Shown: positions 44,922 to 53,526 of the stretch, piece after piece
Position numbering within the stretch: the stretch's first letter is position 1
Layout of the letters: the number at the start of each line of letters is the position of its first letter
Assembly: GCA_002405475.1 (NCBI GenBank)
Contig: DHLX01000023.1
Location: 48,136-112,135 of the forward strand
DNA: 64,000 nucleotides
Source of the DNA: Burkholderiales bacterium UBA4657
GTDB taxonomy: Bacteria > Pseudomonadota > Gammaproteobacteria > Burkholderiales > Burkholderiaceae_E
Direction: 5' to 3'
Program-made: the position numbers and the translations under genes
The notes under the pieces: model-generated
Seen by the model: the letters and a program-made list of their open reading frames with translations, nothing else
Told to the model about the DNA's origin: nothing
The model's database searches: none

Positions 44922-47456
44922 CTAGATTGACTCCTGGTGCGTTTCAAGTAGAGTTAGCTGTCCGTTATCATAGCGAACACGTTGACCTGGTAATAGGCGT
45001 GGGGGATCTGGCACTACCGCAGAGGGTTTGTGTAGCTCGCGTAGCAGAGTGGCGCCGTGCGATAAGCGTCCGCCCATGCGCACCACAACGGCTAAGGCCT
45101 GCTGGTACTGGGCATGACATCCTGGGTCTAGAGTGTCTTCTAATAAAATATCGGTGCCTACTACGCCTTCTGCACTACCAGGGTAAATGACAAAGCTTGT
45201 AGCGATTTCACTACCCTTGCTGTGCCCGTCTTGCCAAAAGCTACCTTGTTGAGTGCGTGCATCGGGGTGTGGGGCAAACCAGTGGGCGCGGTCTGTATTG
45301 GGCATCGCATGGTGTAATCGCAAAAAGATTCGCATGAGGTTATCGCGGTACCATTCCCGCACCTGCACGCAGTATCCGCGCATACCTGGCAGGCCTAGGA
45401 GCCAGGCCCAGCGCACTGCTATGGGCCAAACTGGGAAGTTTTGCAGCGGCATGGCGATGGGCGTGCTGGGACGTGGCGTGGCAGGATCGCTCTCCCAGGG
45501 CAGGCGGTGTAGAGCTTGATGCAGGTCTTGGTAGGCAGTGGCGGGCTGGCCCCACACGCTGCCACCACTGCTGGCTAGAGCCGTGGCTATGCACAAATTG
45601 CCCTGCACCACGAACACATAAAACCGCACCAGCCAGTCGGCCAACCTCTGTCCGCTGGCATCTTGTTGATGTAGTTGGGCCAGTTCAGCATCCCACTCGG
45701 CTAAGGCGGTAGACAAGTTCAACAGTGCCTTGCGGCTCTGGGTCTGCATGCGCCATAGCAGGGGCAGGTTACACAATAGTCGCCAGGGTCGCCAGGGCAG
45801 AGCTGGTACGCTGCCACCTACCTCGTGGGCATAGCGGCGGGTGGGCATGCCCCAGTCGGCCAGCCGAGCTAAAAACAAGTCGTTGTTAATGTACGAGGCA
45901 TTGGCAAACAAGGCGGTAAAAGGCTCGTTGTCCTGTAGCACCCGGGTATCCCAGCGAGCCATGATGGCGGGTATGCTGCCTGCTGCACGGCGTTGGGCAT
46001 ATTCAATCAGGCGGCTGGGTTGGGGTGGCAGTATTTCGGCCACATTGGCTGCTGTTAAATGCCGGCGCCAGCCATACCCGCTGATGGGACGGTATTGCAG
46101 CAACCATAGTTGCTTACCATCCCAGGCCCATTCTACATCGCCATGTACATAGTGAAAGGTGTGCAACACGGACTGTAGAAACTGCCAGAGTGTTTGCGCG
46201 CTCAGCCCTGCTTGAGTGGGGAACTGGCCTTCGTTCCAGTCACCGCCCAAACGTGATAATACAGCGCGTTGTGGCGTACATTGGCCATTGGCCAGGACTT
46301 CAAGATGGCCTTGCGCCCATTCTATTTCCACTGCCAAGTGGCGCACAAAGGCTATGCCAGACAGCACAGGGGTTACAAAGCGTTGAACTACCACCTCGCC
46401 CGCAAGCTGAGCCAACAACTGATGTACTTTGTTTGGTACATCAGATGCTGATACGCGTAAAAAGGTGGTACTCAGGCCTGAGTTGGCGGCATCGGCTTGG
46501 TCTTCTGTGAGGTTGGATGAACGTACGGCCCAGAGGGCAGCGGGCTGCTGTGCCAACAAAGCAGGCAGGCGTGGATCTTGTGGATGCGTCACGTTAATGG
46601 CAGGTGGCACGGGTAGATCTGCCATTAGCGCCAGTTGCAGGCGGCCACCTTTGCTGTGGGCGGTGATGGTGTCACTTGTGCTGCTGCAAGCTTTCGTGTC
46701 TCCCTCCAGCCATGCCACAGTGTCTGCGGGGTGGTCTATCCAGGGGTAGTGACCCCAGTGCTTGTGCAAGGTGACGGTTAATTGTGCCCGCGCCAGTACG
46801 GCCGACCATGCCGCTGCTTGGCGCATATCTAGCACGGCATCACGCCCGCCCCATACCAGTTCTATTGGGTCAGTGATCCATTCGAGCAAGGGCAGTGCCG
46901 TGTCGGGGCGCACCATGTCCCATAGTGGCAAAAAGGCACGGCAGCGCGCGTAGCCTTGACCCATGCGTTGGTACTGTGCGGGATTCCATCGTTGTGATGA
47001 AAACTGACGTGCAAACCAAGCGGGCTGATGAGACAGTAGCGCATGCACCAAGGTACGCACCGGGCGGGGAGCCATCAGCGCAGGCAGACGGCGTTGCCAT
47101 AAATACACGCCTACCGGGGCCAGCAACACGGTACGGGCGAAGTGTCCAGGCTTTTTTTGCAGCGCATGCAGCACAACCAAAGCATTCACGCCTACTGCAA
47201 AAATAGCTTGTCCAGGCAGCGTTGTGGCCAGCAAAGCATCGGCAAAATGACTTAGGCTGTGGCAAGGTGGTGCGGGGTTGCTGCCGTAGCCGGGTAGTTC
47301 AATAGGTACTGGGTAGTAGTGTGCAAAGTGAGGGAGAGCATCGTCCCACCAGTTAGCTGCGCTGCCATTGCCAGCCAGCAGGTACATCAGGGGGCGGGGC
47401 ATTGGCGGTGTCACACCAGGTTTTGTAGTGCTGCCCGTAGTGTCGGATAGCGCCAT
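44922..47456 (-). CDS. Alpha/beta-hydrolase fused to PEP-synthase/rifampin-phosphotransferase-like protein
   Basis: An 844-residue cytosolic fusion. Residues about 20-255 are an alpha/beta-hydrolase fold (YLLAGNG..ANWWDDALPHF, LPGYG, acid in LVWGGRDAV, His in GHYPWIDHP), but the nucleophile elbow reads G-V-N91-A-L instead of G-x-S-x-G, so hydrolysis is unlikely. Residues about 310-480 are a PPDK/PEP-synthase ATP-binding region (AVRSSNLTEDQADAANSG, ending LWLLQYRPI). A 290-residue helical middle part precedes a C-terminal phospho-His domain, GGRLSHGATLLREL, with His at 800. This order (ATP, middle, His) is that of rifampin phosphotransferase. An alternative start at MPRPLM (47402) would avoid the 46-bp overlap with the upstream gene. 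Confidence 0.8.
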   Translation of the reverse strand: MALSDTTGSTTKPGVTPPMPRPLMYLLAGNGSAANWWDDALPHFAHYYPVPIELPGYGSNPAPPCHSLSHFADALLATTLPGQAIFAVGVNALVVLHALQKKPGHFARTVLLAPVGVYLWQRRLPALMAPRPVRTLVHALLSHQPAWFARQFSSQRWNPAQYQRMGQGYARCRAFLPLWDMVRPDTALPLLEWITDPIELVWGGRDAVLDMRQAAAWSAVLARAQLTVTLHKHWGHYPWIDHPADTVAWLEGDTKACSSTSDTITAHSKGGRLQLALMADLPVPPAINVTHPQDPRLPALLAQQPAALWAVRSSNLTEDQADAANSGLSTTFLRVSASDVPNKVHQLLAQLAGEVVVQRFVTPVLSGIAFVRHLAVEIEWAQGHLEVLANGQCTPQRAVLSRLGGDWNEGQFPTQAGLSAQTLWQFLQSVLHTFHYVHGDVEWAWDGKQLWLLQYRPISGYGWRRHLTAANVAEILPPQPSRLIEYAQRRAAGSIPAIMARWDTRVLQDNEPFTALFANASYINNDLFLARLADWGMPTRRYAHEVGGSVPALPWRPWRLLCNLPLLWRMQTQSRKALLNLSTALAEWDAELAQLHQQDASGQRLADWLVRFYVFVVQGNLCIATALASSGGSVWGQPATAYQDLHQALHRLPWESDPATPRPSTPIAMPLQNFPVWPIAVRWAWLLGLPGMRGYCVQVREWYRDNLMRIFLRLHHAMPNTDRAHWFAPHPDARTQQGSFWQDGHSKGSEIATSFVIYPGSAEGVVGTDILLEDTLDPGCHAQYQQALAVVVRMGGRLSHGATLLRELHKPSAVVPDPPRLLPGQRVRYDNGQLTLLETHQESI

Positions 47457-48853
47457 TTAAAGTGCGCGTCCAGCAGGCGTTGCGGTACAGCTTTTTGCCC
47501 ATCGACAAAAATTTGCGCCATCTCACCTGCTAGCCAGCGTATAGCAGTTGCAGGAATGTGCAGCCACACAGGGCGGTGCAGTAGTTGCCCTACGGTAGTG
47601 GCAAAGGTGCTCTGTGTAACGCATTCGGGGGCTACAGTGTTGTACGCGCCTTGCATATCGGGCCGTACCAATGCTTGAGCAATGATAGCCAATACGTCTT
47701 CACGGTGAATCCAGGCCATGACCTGTTGCCCGCTACCGAGTCGACCACCCAGACCTAACCGGTGCGGTAGCAGCATGGGGGGTAACGCTCCACCTGGACC
47801 TAGCACCATGCCGAGGCGTAGCACTACTTGGCGTATGCCTAGCATGGTGGCTTGGGCAGCGGCTTGTTCCCATTGCATGCATAACTCGGTCATAAAACCT
47901 TGGCCGGGTGCGCTTTGTTCAGTCAGAGTTTCTTCAGGTGAGCGCACGCCGTAGACCCCAATACCCGATGCTTGTATCCACACAGTGGGTTTGTGTTGCG
48001 TGCGCTGTGCCCATTGCAGCAGTTGGTCGGTGGTGTGTAGCCGACTATCGAGCAGGCGCTTTTTTTGCCGCTGTGTCCAAGGCATGCCTACCACGCGGGC
48101 ACCTGCCAGATTCACTACAGCATCAAACGTGTCGTCGGGGTGTAAATGGTTCAGCGTGTATATGCAGCGCGCACGGCCTGCAAACAAAAAAGCAGCGTTT
48201 AAAGGTTGGCGTGTGAGTACCGTGACCTGGTGGCCTGCGTCCAGCAGCTGTTGCACCAGGGCTTCGCCAATAAAGCCGGTGCCGCCCGTGACCAAGACTC
48301 GCTGGTGCGGCATTTGAGTAAAGGGGTTGAGGGCAGGTACTTGACGTGCTAGGCGCAGCGCAGCGAGGCCGTCGCGCACTCCCGAAGCGGCCACACCCAC
48401 GGCAAACAGGCTTAATACCCAGCCACGCCAACCGAGGTCTATGGCTACCAGGGCGGTAGGCAAACTGGCCCATTGGGCTAGTTGCACCCCATACAGCCCA
48501 AACAGAGCACCCCCATTGATCGCCAGCACCGTGTGTAGCACGCGTTCCGTGATGGGTAGCTTACGGCTGTTGTCCTCTACAATAAAGTCCCACAAAGTCA
48601 GTCCCACTTCGATCAGTACTACCGCTGCTAACACCCAGGCCCACAGCCCGTGAAACTGCAAGTGTGCTATGCCGGCAAATAGCGCCCCGTACAGTATGGC
48701 ACGTACCGCATGTATGACAAGTTCTAGCCGCGCATTATGGCGCTGAGGCAGAGCGACAGTCATTTCGTGGTGGTAGAGGGTATCAAAAGCCCCCATGAGT
48801 CCCTGGGCAATCAGCAGGGCAATGGCAATATCTAGTATGGCAATTTCAGTCAT
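47411..48853 (-). CDS. Membrane domain fused to TIGR01777-family epimerase
   Basis: A 480-residue protein. Residues 1-165 hold about four to five hydrophobic helices (including LIAQGLMGAFDTLYHHEMT) and are not assigned to a named family. Residues about 183-480 are an NAD(P)-binding SDR of the TIGR01777/YfcH type: VLVTGGTGFIGEALVQQLL, VNLAGARVVG.PWT..QK..LL.SR, ASGIGVYG, and a DUF1731-like C-terminal end. The substrate is unknown. It overlaps the gene upstream by 8 bp and the fusion gene downstream by 46 bp, so it is coupled to both. Confidence 0.85.
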   Translation of the reverse strand: MTEIAILDIAIALLIAQGLMGAFDTLYHHEMTVALPQRHNARLELVIHAVRAILYGALFAGIAHLQFHGLWAWVLAAVVLIEVGLTLWDFIVEDNSRKLPITERVLHTVLAINGGALFGLYGVQLAQWASLPTALVAIDLGWRGWVLSLFAVGVAASGVRDGLAALRLARQVPALNPFTQMPHQRVLVTGGTGFIGEALVQQLLDAGHQVTVLTRQPLNAAFLFAGRARCIYTLNHLHPDDTFDAVVNLAGARVVGMPWTQRQKKRLLDSRLHTTDQLLQWAQRTQHKPTVWIQASGIGVYGVRSPEETLTEQSAPGQGFMTELCMQWEQAAAQATMLGIRQVVLRLGMVLGPGGALPPMLLPHRLGLGGRLGSGQQVMAWIHREDVLAIIAQALVRPDMQGAYNTVAPECVTQSTFATTVGQLLHRPVWLHIPATAIRWLAGEMAQIFVDGQKAVPQRLLDAHFKWRYPTLRAALQNLV

Positions 48854-49304
48854 GGTTATGAAGGTGTTGTTGGTCGTGCTTGTAGAGCCAGACTAATGGT
48901 GGCAGCATGCTGGCAAGTGCTAGCGCGTCTACCCAAACGTGGCTCCAAACACCGGCTTGAGCCGAAATTATCATGTCTTGCGGTGCCCACAGCACTAGGC
49001 CGGCCATCAGCCAGAGCCATACTTGAGGCATGCGAGTGAGGTTGCCTAGGTGTACCAGAGCAAGCATCCAAACGGCAAGGCACTGTATGGTGGCACCAAA
49101 TAGCGCCATCCACCAGGCATTATTGACTCTGGCGTGTGGCGCGGGTGTCGTGTCCCAAAATGCAGTTACCAAGCTTTGGTGATAGGCATCGAGCCAAGGA
49201 CCGTTTCCCCCTAGAACCAGACCTATGCCTACAAGGCCGTGGCATAAAGCGGCTGCGTACATCCAGCGTACGACCCATATGCGGATGAGTGATGTGCGGT
49301 TCAT
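48846..49304 (-). CDS. Four-helix membrane protein, unknown function
   Basis: A 152-residue protein with four hydrophobic segments (about residues 10-32, 65-85, 92-110, 120-140) and a His-rich end (KHDQQHLHNHD). The first loop carries GGNGPWLDAYHQ and ends in a Trp-rich NNAWWMALFG segment. No family is recognised. It is the first gene of the three-gene unit between the direct repeats. Confidence 0.72.
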   Translation of the reverse strand: MNRTSLIRIWVVRWMYAAALCHGLVGIGLVLGGNGPWLDAYHQSLVTAFWDTTPAPHARVNNAWWMALFGATIQCLAVWMLALVHLGNLTRMPQVWLWLMAGLVLWAPQDMIISAQAGVWSHVWVDALALASMLPPLVWLYKHDQQHLHNHD

Positions 49305-49651
49305 GACTTTACCCAGTCAAGTAAGGGTGGCTTGTGGCGCAGATGCCAACGAACCTATACCACAATAGCGCAGACCGATGCCCACTAAATTGGCTTGAGC
49401 CAAGCATGACTTAATCAGATGGTTATGGTTGAGTAACACTACCTGTCCATTTTTTTGATTCCTGCCGTTGCTGAAATTAGATAACTTTCTGAAAGAGTTG
49501 TCAAAGTGGATGTCTTCAGTGGCCTTTCTTACAAGGGGTTCGTCATTGTTAGTGGTGATTTATAGCTGAGTGGATTGAACCAGTTGTGATAAGCGTTTCA
49601 ATTCCAGCCAACATATAGGTCTTCAGCTGTCAATTTTGGTGTGATCAAATC
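49305..49651. other. Intergenic region inside the inserted segment
   Basis: About 350 bp, A/T-richer than the genes beside it, with no supported gene. It should hold the promoter of the three-gene operon. A short dyad TTGGCT-tg-AGCCAA lies at 49390-49403. No recombinase remnant or terminal inverted repeat is seen. Confidence 0.5.
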
Positions 49652-49675
49652 GGTCATTTCGGCTGCATGCGTATG
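49652..49675 (+). repeat. Right 24-bp direct repeat
   Basis: Identical to 44821-44844. It covers the SDR stop codon and the codons for its last residues (RMQPK), so the coding copy remains intact on this side. Confidence 0.9.
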
Positions 49676-50412
49676 GCACCGTCGAGCCGTATCGATTCGC
49701 CGTTCAACATGGGGTTGACGATAATCTGTTCAGCCAGCAGGGCGTATTCCTCAGGCTTGCCGAGCCGTGGCGGAAACGGCACCATGGCGCCAAGTGCCTG
49801 TTGTACTTCTTTGGGCATGCCCAGCAGCATGGGCGTTTCAAAAATGCCTGGGGCTATGGTCATGACGCGAATACCATGACGTGACAGGTCACGCGCCATC
49901 GGCAGGGTCATGCTGACGATTCCGCCTTTGGAAGCGGCATAAGCGGCTTGCCCCATTTGCCCATCGTAGGCGGCGACCGAGGCGGTCATGATAATGACGC
50001 CGCGCTCACCATCGCTATTCGGCGTATTGCCCTGCATGGCCTGGGCGGCCAGGCGTGCCATATTGAAGGTGCCGAGCAGATTGATACGTAGTGTTTTATC
50101 GAACAGATCGAGCGCATGGGCGCCATCACGCCCGATGGTTTTGCTGGCAGGGGCAATGCCGGCGCAATTGACAAGTATTTCTAGTGATCCGAGTGCCAGG
50201 CAGGCCTGTACCGCCGCTTGGGCGCTATCTTCGCGCGTGACGTCGCAAAGAATGAAGCGTCCCGAAATCTCTTGTGCCAGAGCGTTCCCGGCCTCCTGAT
50301 TCAGGTCGGCAATAACGACTTTGGCGCCCAATGCTGACAAGCGCCGTGCGGTCGCCGCACCCAGCCCCGAGGCACCGCCGCTAATCAAGGCCACACTGTT
50401 TTGAATATTCAT
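49654..50412 (-). CDS. HSD10-like short-chain dehydrogenase (3-hydroxyacyl-CoA type)
   Basis: A 252-residue SDR from MNIQNSVAL, with a ggag ribosome site eight bases upstream; a longer frame lacks support. Cofactor loop SGGASGLGAATARRL, NCAG motif (NCAGIAPA), catalytic YAASK and the terminal PPRLGKPEEYALL..QI..NPMLNGE, characteristic of 3-hydroxy-2-methylbutyryl-CoA/3-hydroxyacyl-CoA dehydrogenases (type II HADH, HSD10). NAD-dependent beta-oxidation or isoleucine degradation is the likely role. Its 3' end is the duplicated repeat. Confidence 0.88.
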   Translation of the reverse strand: MNIQNSVALISGGASGLGAATARRLSALGAKVVIADLNQEAGNALAQEISGRFILCDVTREDSAQAAVQACLALGSLEILVNCAGIAPASKTIGRDGAHALDLFDKTLRINLLGTFNMARLAAQAMQGNTPNSDGERGVIIMTASVAAYDGQMGQAAYAASKGGIVSMTLPMARDLSRHGIRVMTIAPGIFETPMLLGMPKEVQQALGAMVPFPPRLGKPEEYALLAEQIIVNPMLNGESIRLDGAIRMQPK

Positions 50413-50424
50413 ACGAGTTCTCCA

Positions 50425-50453
50425 TAAAAAAAGCGGTGAGAGCATCACCGCTT
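50425..50453 (-). terminator. Rho-independent terminator after hppA
   Basis: On the minus strand, a 9-bp stem AAGCGGTGA/TCACCGCTT with a 5-base loop followed by a T run. It separates hppA from the SDR gene. Confidence 0.9.
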
Positions 50454-50474
50454 AGTCATTAACAATCTTGTGTG

Positions 50475-52676
50475 TTATTTGTTGGCTGGGGCCGTTTCGG
50501 TCGAGACTGGCGCGGGCGCAGGTGCTACCGCTGGCGCCGACAAGGTGCTTGACATCGACATGCCTGGCGGGGTGCTGGGCACCACCGGAGCGGGCGCCTG
50601 GCTGGCGTAGAGTGAGCCTAAAATCGGCACCATCAACAAGGCCACCAGGTTGATGATTTTGATCAGGGGATTCACCGCCGGACCGGCCGTGTCTTTGTAC
50701 GGGTCACCCACGGTGTCGCCCGTCACTGCGGCTTTATGCGCATCGCTGCCTTTGCCACCATGATGACCTTCTTCAATATATTTTTTGGCATTGTCCCAGG
50801 CACCGCCCCCGGTCGTCATCGAGATGGCGACAAACAGGCCGGTAATGATGGTGCCCATGAGCAGCCCGCCGAGTGCAGCCGGGCCGAGTACCACGCCGAC
50901 GATAATGGGAACAATGACCGGAAGTAAGGAGGGAATCATCATTTCCTTGATGGCGGCCGTGGTCAGCATGTCTACCGCTTTACCGTATTCCGGCTTGGCC
51001 GTGCCTTCCATAATGCCTGGTATCTCGCGGAACTGACGCCGCACTTCTTCCACCACGCTGCCAGCCGCGCGACCGACGGCTTCCATGGCCATGGCACCGA
51101 ACAGGAACGGTATTAGGCCGCCAATAAACAGGCCGACGATGACCATGGGGTCCGACAGGTTGAAACTGGTGCTGATATTGACCGCTTTTAGTGCCTCGTT
51201 ATAGTCAGCAAACAGTACCAGGGCTGCCAGACCGGCAGAGCCGATGGCATAACCTTTGGTCACGGCTTTGGTGGTATTGCCTACCGCGTCGAGCGGGTCG
51301 GTCACCGCACGCACGCTGTCGGGCAGTTCGCTCATTTCGGCAATGCCGCCAGCGTTATCGGTAATGGGGCCGTAGGCGTCCAGTGCCACGATAATGCCGG
51401 TCATGGACAGCATGGCTGTAGCGGCAATGGCGATACCGTACAGGCCATAAGTACCCCCACCCATGACATAAAACGAAGCCAGAATGGCAGCACACACGGC
51501 CAGTACTGGTAAGGCGCAGGCTTTCATTGAGACCGCAATACCGGCAATGATGTTGGTGGCATGTCCGGTGCGTGAGGCTTCAGCCACGTATTTCACGGGT
51601 TTGAAGTCGGTACCGGTGTAATACTCGGTAATCCAGACCATGGCGGCGGTCAGAACAATGCCGACCACGGCGGCCCAGTACAGTTTCATGGGGGTAACGG
51701 CACCACCGGTGGCTTGTGTCACGCCGCCCATAATCCACTGGGTTACGGGGTAGAACAGCACGAGTGAAATAACACCCGCGACGATCAGGCCGCGATAGAG
51801 CGCGTTCATGATCTTGCCGCCTTCGCGTGCCTTGACGAAATAGCAGCCGACGATAGAAGCCAGGATCGAGACACCACCCAACGCTAAAGGATAGACCACG
51901 GCTTGCGCCCCATATCCGGCAAAGGCCAAAGCACCCACGAGCATGGTGGCCACGACCGTGACGGCGTAGGTTTCAAACAGGTCAGCCGCCATACCAGCAC
52001 AATCACCGACGTTATCACCCACGTTGTCAGCAATGACGGCTGGATTGCGCGGGTCGTCTTCAGGAATACCGGCTTCGACTTTACCGACCAGGTCAGCGCC
52101 GACGTCGGCGCCCTTGGTGAAAATGCCACCACCCAGACGGGCAAAAATGGAAATGAGCGAGGAGCCGAAGGCCAGGCCGATCATGGGGTGCAGCAAATCA
52201 CGCAGGCTGCCCGACGGGTGACCTATTTTGAGCAGCACGGCATAAAACCCGGCGACACCCAACAGCCCCAGACCGACCACCAGCATGCCGGTAATGGCGC
52301 CGCCACGGAAGGCAATTTCCAGTGCGGCATTAATACCCCGGGTTGCGGCTTGTGCAGTACGCACGTTGGCGCGTACTGAAACATTCATGCCAATATAACC
52401 GGCCAGCCCGGACAATACCGCACCTAGGGCAAATCCGAGCGCGGTGGACCAGCCTAATTGCGGCACGAAGCCAATGATGAGAAACAATACGACACCCACC
52501 AGCCCAATGGTGCGGTACTGACGGTTCAGGTACGCCTGCGCGCCTTGTTGAACAGCGGCAGCAATTTCCTGCATACGTGCATTACCGGCTTCCTGCTTCA
52601 AAATCCAGCGGGTCCAGATTGCGCCAAAAAATACTGCGATTGCGCCGCAGATAAGCGCGAGTAACAACCCTGACAT
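50475..52676 (-). CDS. hppA: Membrane proton-pumping pyrophosphatase
   Basis: A 733-residue ion pump driven by pyrophosphate hydrolysis, with about 16 membrane helices. The pyrophosphate motif DVGADLVGKVE and the second motif DNVGDNVGDCAGMAADLFE are intact. GNTTKAVTKGYAIGSA carries Lys where potassium-dependent enzymes have Ala, so this is predicted to be the potassium-independent proton pump. The C-terminus adds an unusual Pro/Ala/Ser-rich tail of about 45 residues after the last helix. Confidence 0.95.
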   Translation of the reverse strand: MSGLLLALICGAIAVFFGAIWTRWILKQEAGNARMQEIAAAVQQGAQAYLNRQYRTIGLVGVVLFLIIGFVPQLGWSTALGFALGAVLSGLAGYIGMNVSVRANVRTAQAATRGINAALEIAFRGGAITGMLVVGLGLLGVAGFYAVLLKIGHPSGSLRDLLHPMIGLAFGSSLISIFARLGGGIFTKGADVGADLVGKVEAGIPEDDPRNPAVIADNVGDNVGDCAGMAADLFETYAVTVVATMLVGALAFAGYGAQAVVYPLALGGVSILASIVGCYFVKAREGGKIMNALYRGLIVAGVISLVLFYPVTQWIMGGVTQATGGAVTPMKLYWAAVVGIVLTAAMVWITEYYTGTDFKPVKYVAEASRTGHATNIIAGIAVSMKACALPVLAVCAAILASFYVMGGGTYGLYGIAIAATAMLSMTGIIVALDAYGPITDNAGGIAEMSELPDSVRAVTDPLDAVGNTTKAVTKGYAIGSAGLAALVLFADYNEALKAVNISTSFNLSDPMVIVGLFIGGLIPFLFGAMAMEAVGRAAGSVVEEVRRQFREIPGIMEGTAKPEYGKAVDMLTTAAIKEMMIPSLLPVIVPIIVGVVLGPAALGGLLMGTIITGLFVAISMTTGGGAWDNAKKYIEEGHHGGKGSDAHKAAVTGDTVGDPYKDTAGPAVNPLIKIINLVALLMVPILGSLYASQAPAPVVPSTPPGMSMSSTLSAPAVAPAPAPVSTETAPANK

Positions 52677-52823
52677 CTTGGTCTCCTTGGTTAATTTGCT
52701 TGCGTAATCAACTGCTTGGGTAAAATTGAATGCCCGGCTGAAGACATAACAGCTATCTTTGCAGGGTCTTGTCGTACAGCACTGCGAATATGCAGCAGTC
52801 CGCCTGGTCTGGCAAGATTTTTG

Positions 52824-53477
52824 TTACTTCAGCGCCTCAAAAGTGCGTTGTTTAATCTCATCAACTGCCCCCAGACCATTGATTTTTCGGTAGTGAGGCG
52901 CACCGGCAGCGCCATTTTTTGCCCACTGACTGTAATACTGCACCAGGGCTTCGGTCTGGTCATGATAGACCTGCAGACGTTTTTTTACGGTTTCTTCCCG
53001 GTCATCGTCACGCTGAATCAGGTCTTCGCCACTCACATCATCTTTGCCCGCCACTTTGGGCGGGTTATGCTTGAGGTGATAGGTACGCCCTGAAGCAAAA
53101 TGGACACGACGCCCGCTCATGCGCTCGATAATTTCTCTGTCGGGCACGTCGATTTCCAGAACGAAATCAATTGCCACGCCGGCCTGTTTCATGGCGTCGG
53201 CCTGCGGAATGGTGCGGGGAAAGCCGTCGAACAGGTAACCGTGCTGGCAATCGTCCTGGCGCAGCCGTTCCTTGACCATGCCGATAATCACATCATCGGG
53301 AACCAGGCCACCAGAATCCATGTATTTCTTGGCCTCCAGTCCTAGTGCCGACCCTGCCTTGACATGGGCGCGCAGCATGTCGCCGGTCGAGATTTGCGGA
53401 ATAGCAAACTTTTCTTTGATGAAACCGGCTTGGGTGCCTTTGCCTGCCCCCGGAGGACCTAACAGAATCAAGCGCAT
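52824..53477 (-). CDS. adk: Adenylate kinase
   Basis: A 217-residue long-form enzyme interconverting ATP, ADP and AMP. P-loop GPPGAGKGTQAGF, AMP-site DGFPRTIPQADAM, and a LID of the type without the Zn cysteines (GRRVHFASGRTYHLKHNPPK). Standard for betaproteobacteria. Confidence 0.96.
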   Translation of the reverse strand: MRLILLGPPGAGKGTQAGFIKEKFAIPQISTGDMLRAHVKAGSALGLEAKKYMDSGGLVPDDVIIGMVKERLRQDDCQHGYLFDGFPRTIPQADAMKQAGVAIDFVLEIDVPDREIIERMSGRRVHFASGRTYHLKHNPPKVAGKDDVSGEDLIQRDDDREETVKKRLQVYHDQTEALVQYYSQWAKNGAAGAPHYRKINGLGAVDEIKQRTFEALK

Positions 53478-53526
53478 GGAATGTGCCGTTACGATAATAG
53501 TGAGAAAAGCAGATTCTAAGGCTTTT

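Larger units (their letters stand above)
44821..49675. mobile_element. Probable inserted segment bounded by 24-bp direct repeats
   Basis: Exact 24-bp direct repeats at 44821-44844 and 49652-49675 enclose 4.8 kb holding a three-gene minus-strand operon. The right copy is the 3' end of the flanking SDR gene; the left copy has no coding role. This is what site-specific insertion at a gene end leaves behind. No integrase, transposase or terminal inverted repeat is seen inside, so the mobilising enzyme is absent or elsewhere. Confidence 0.5.
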
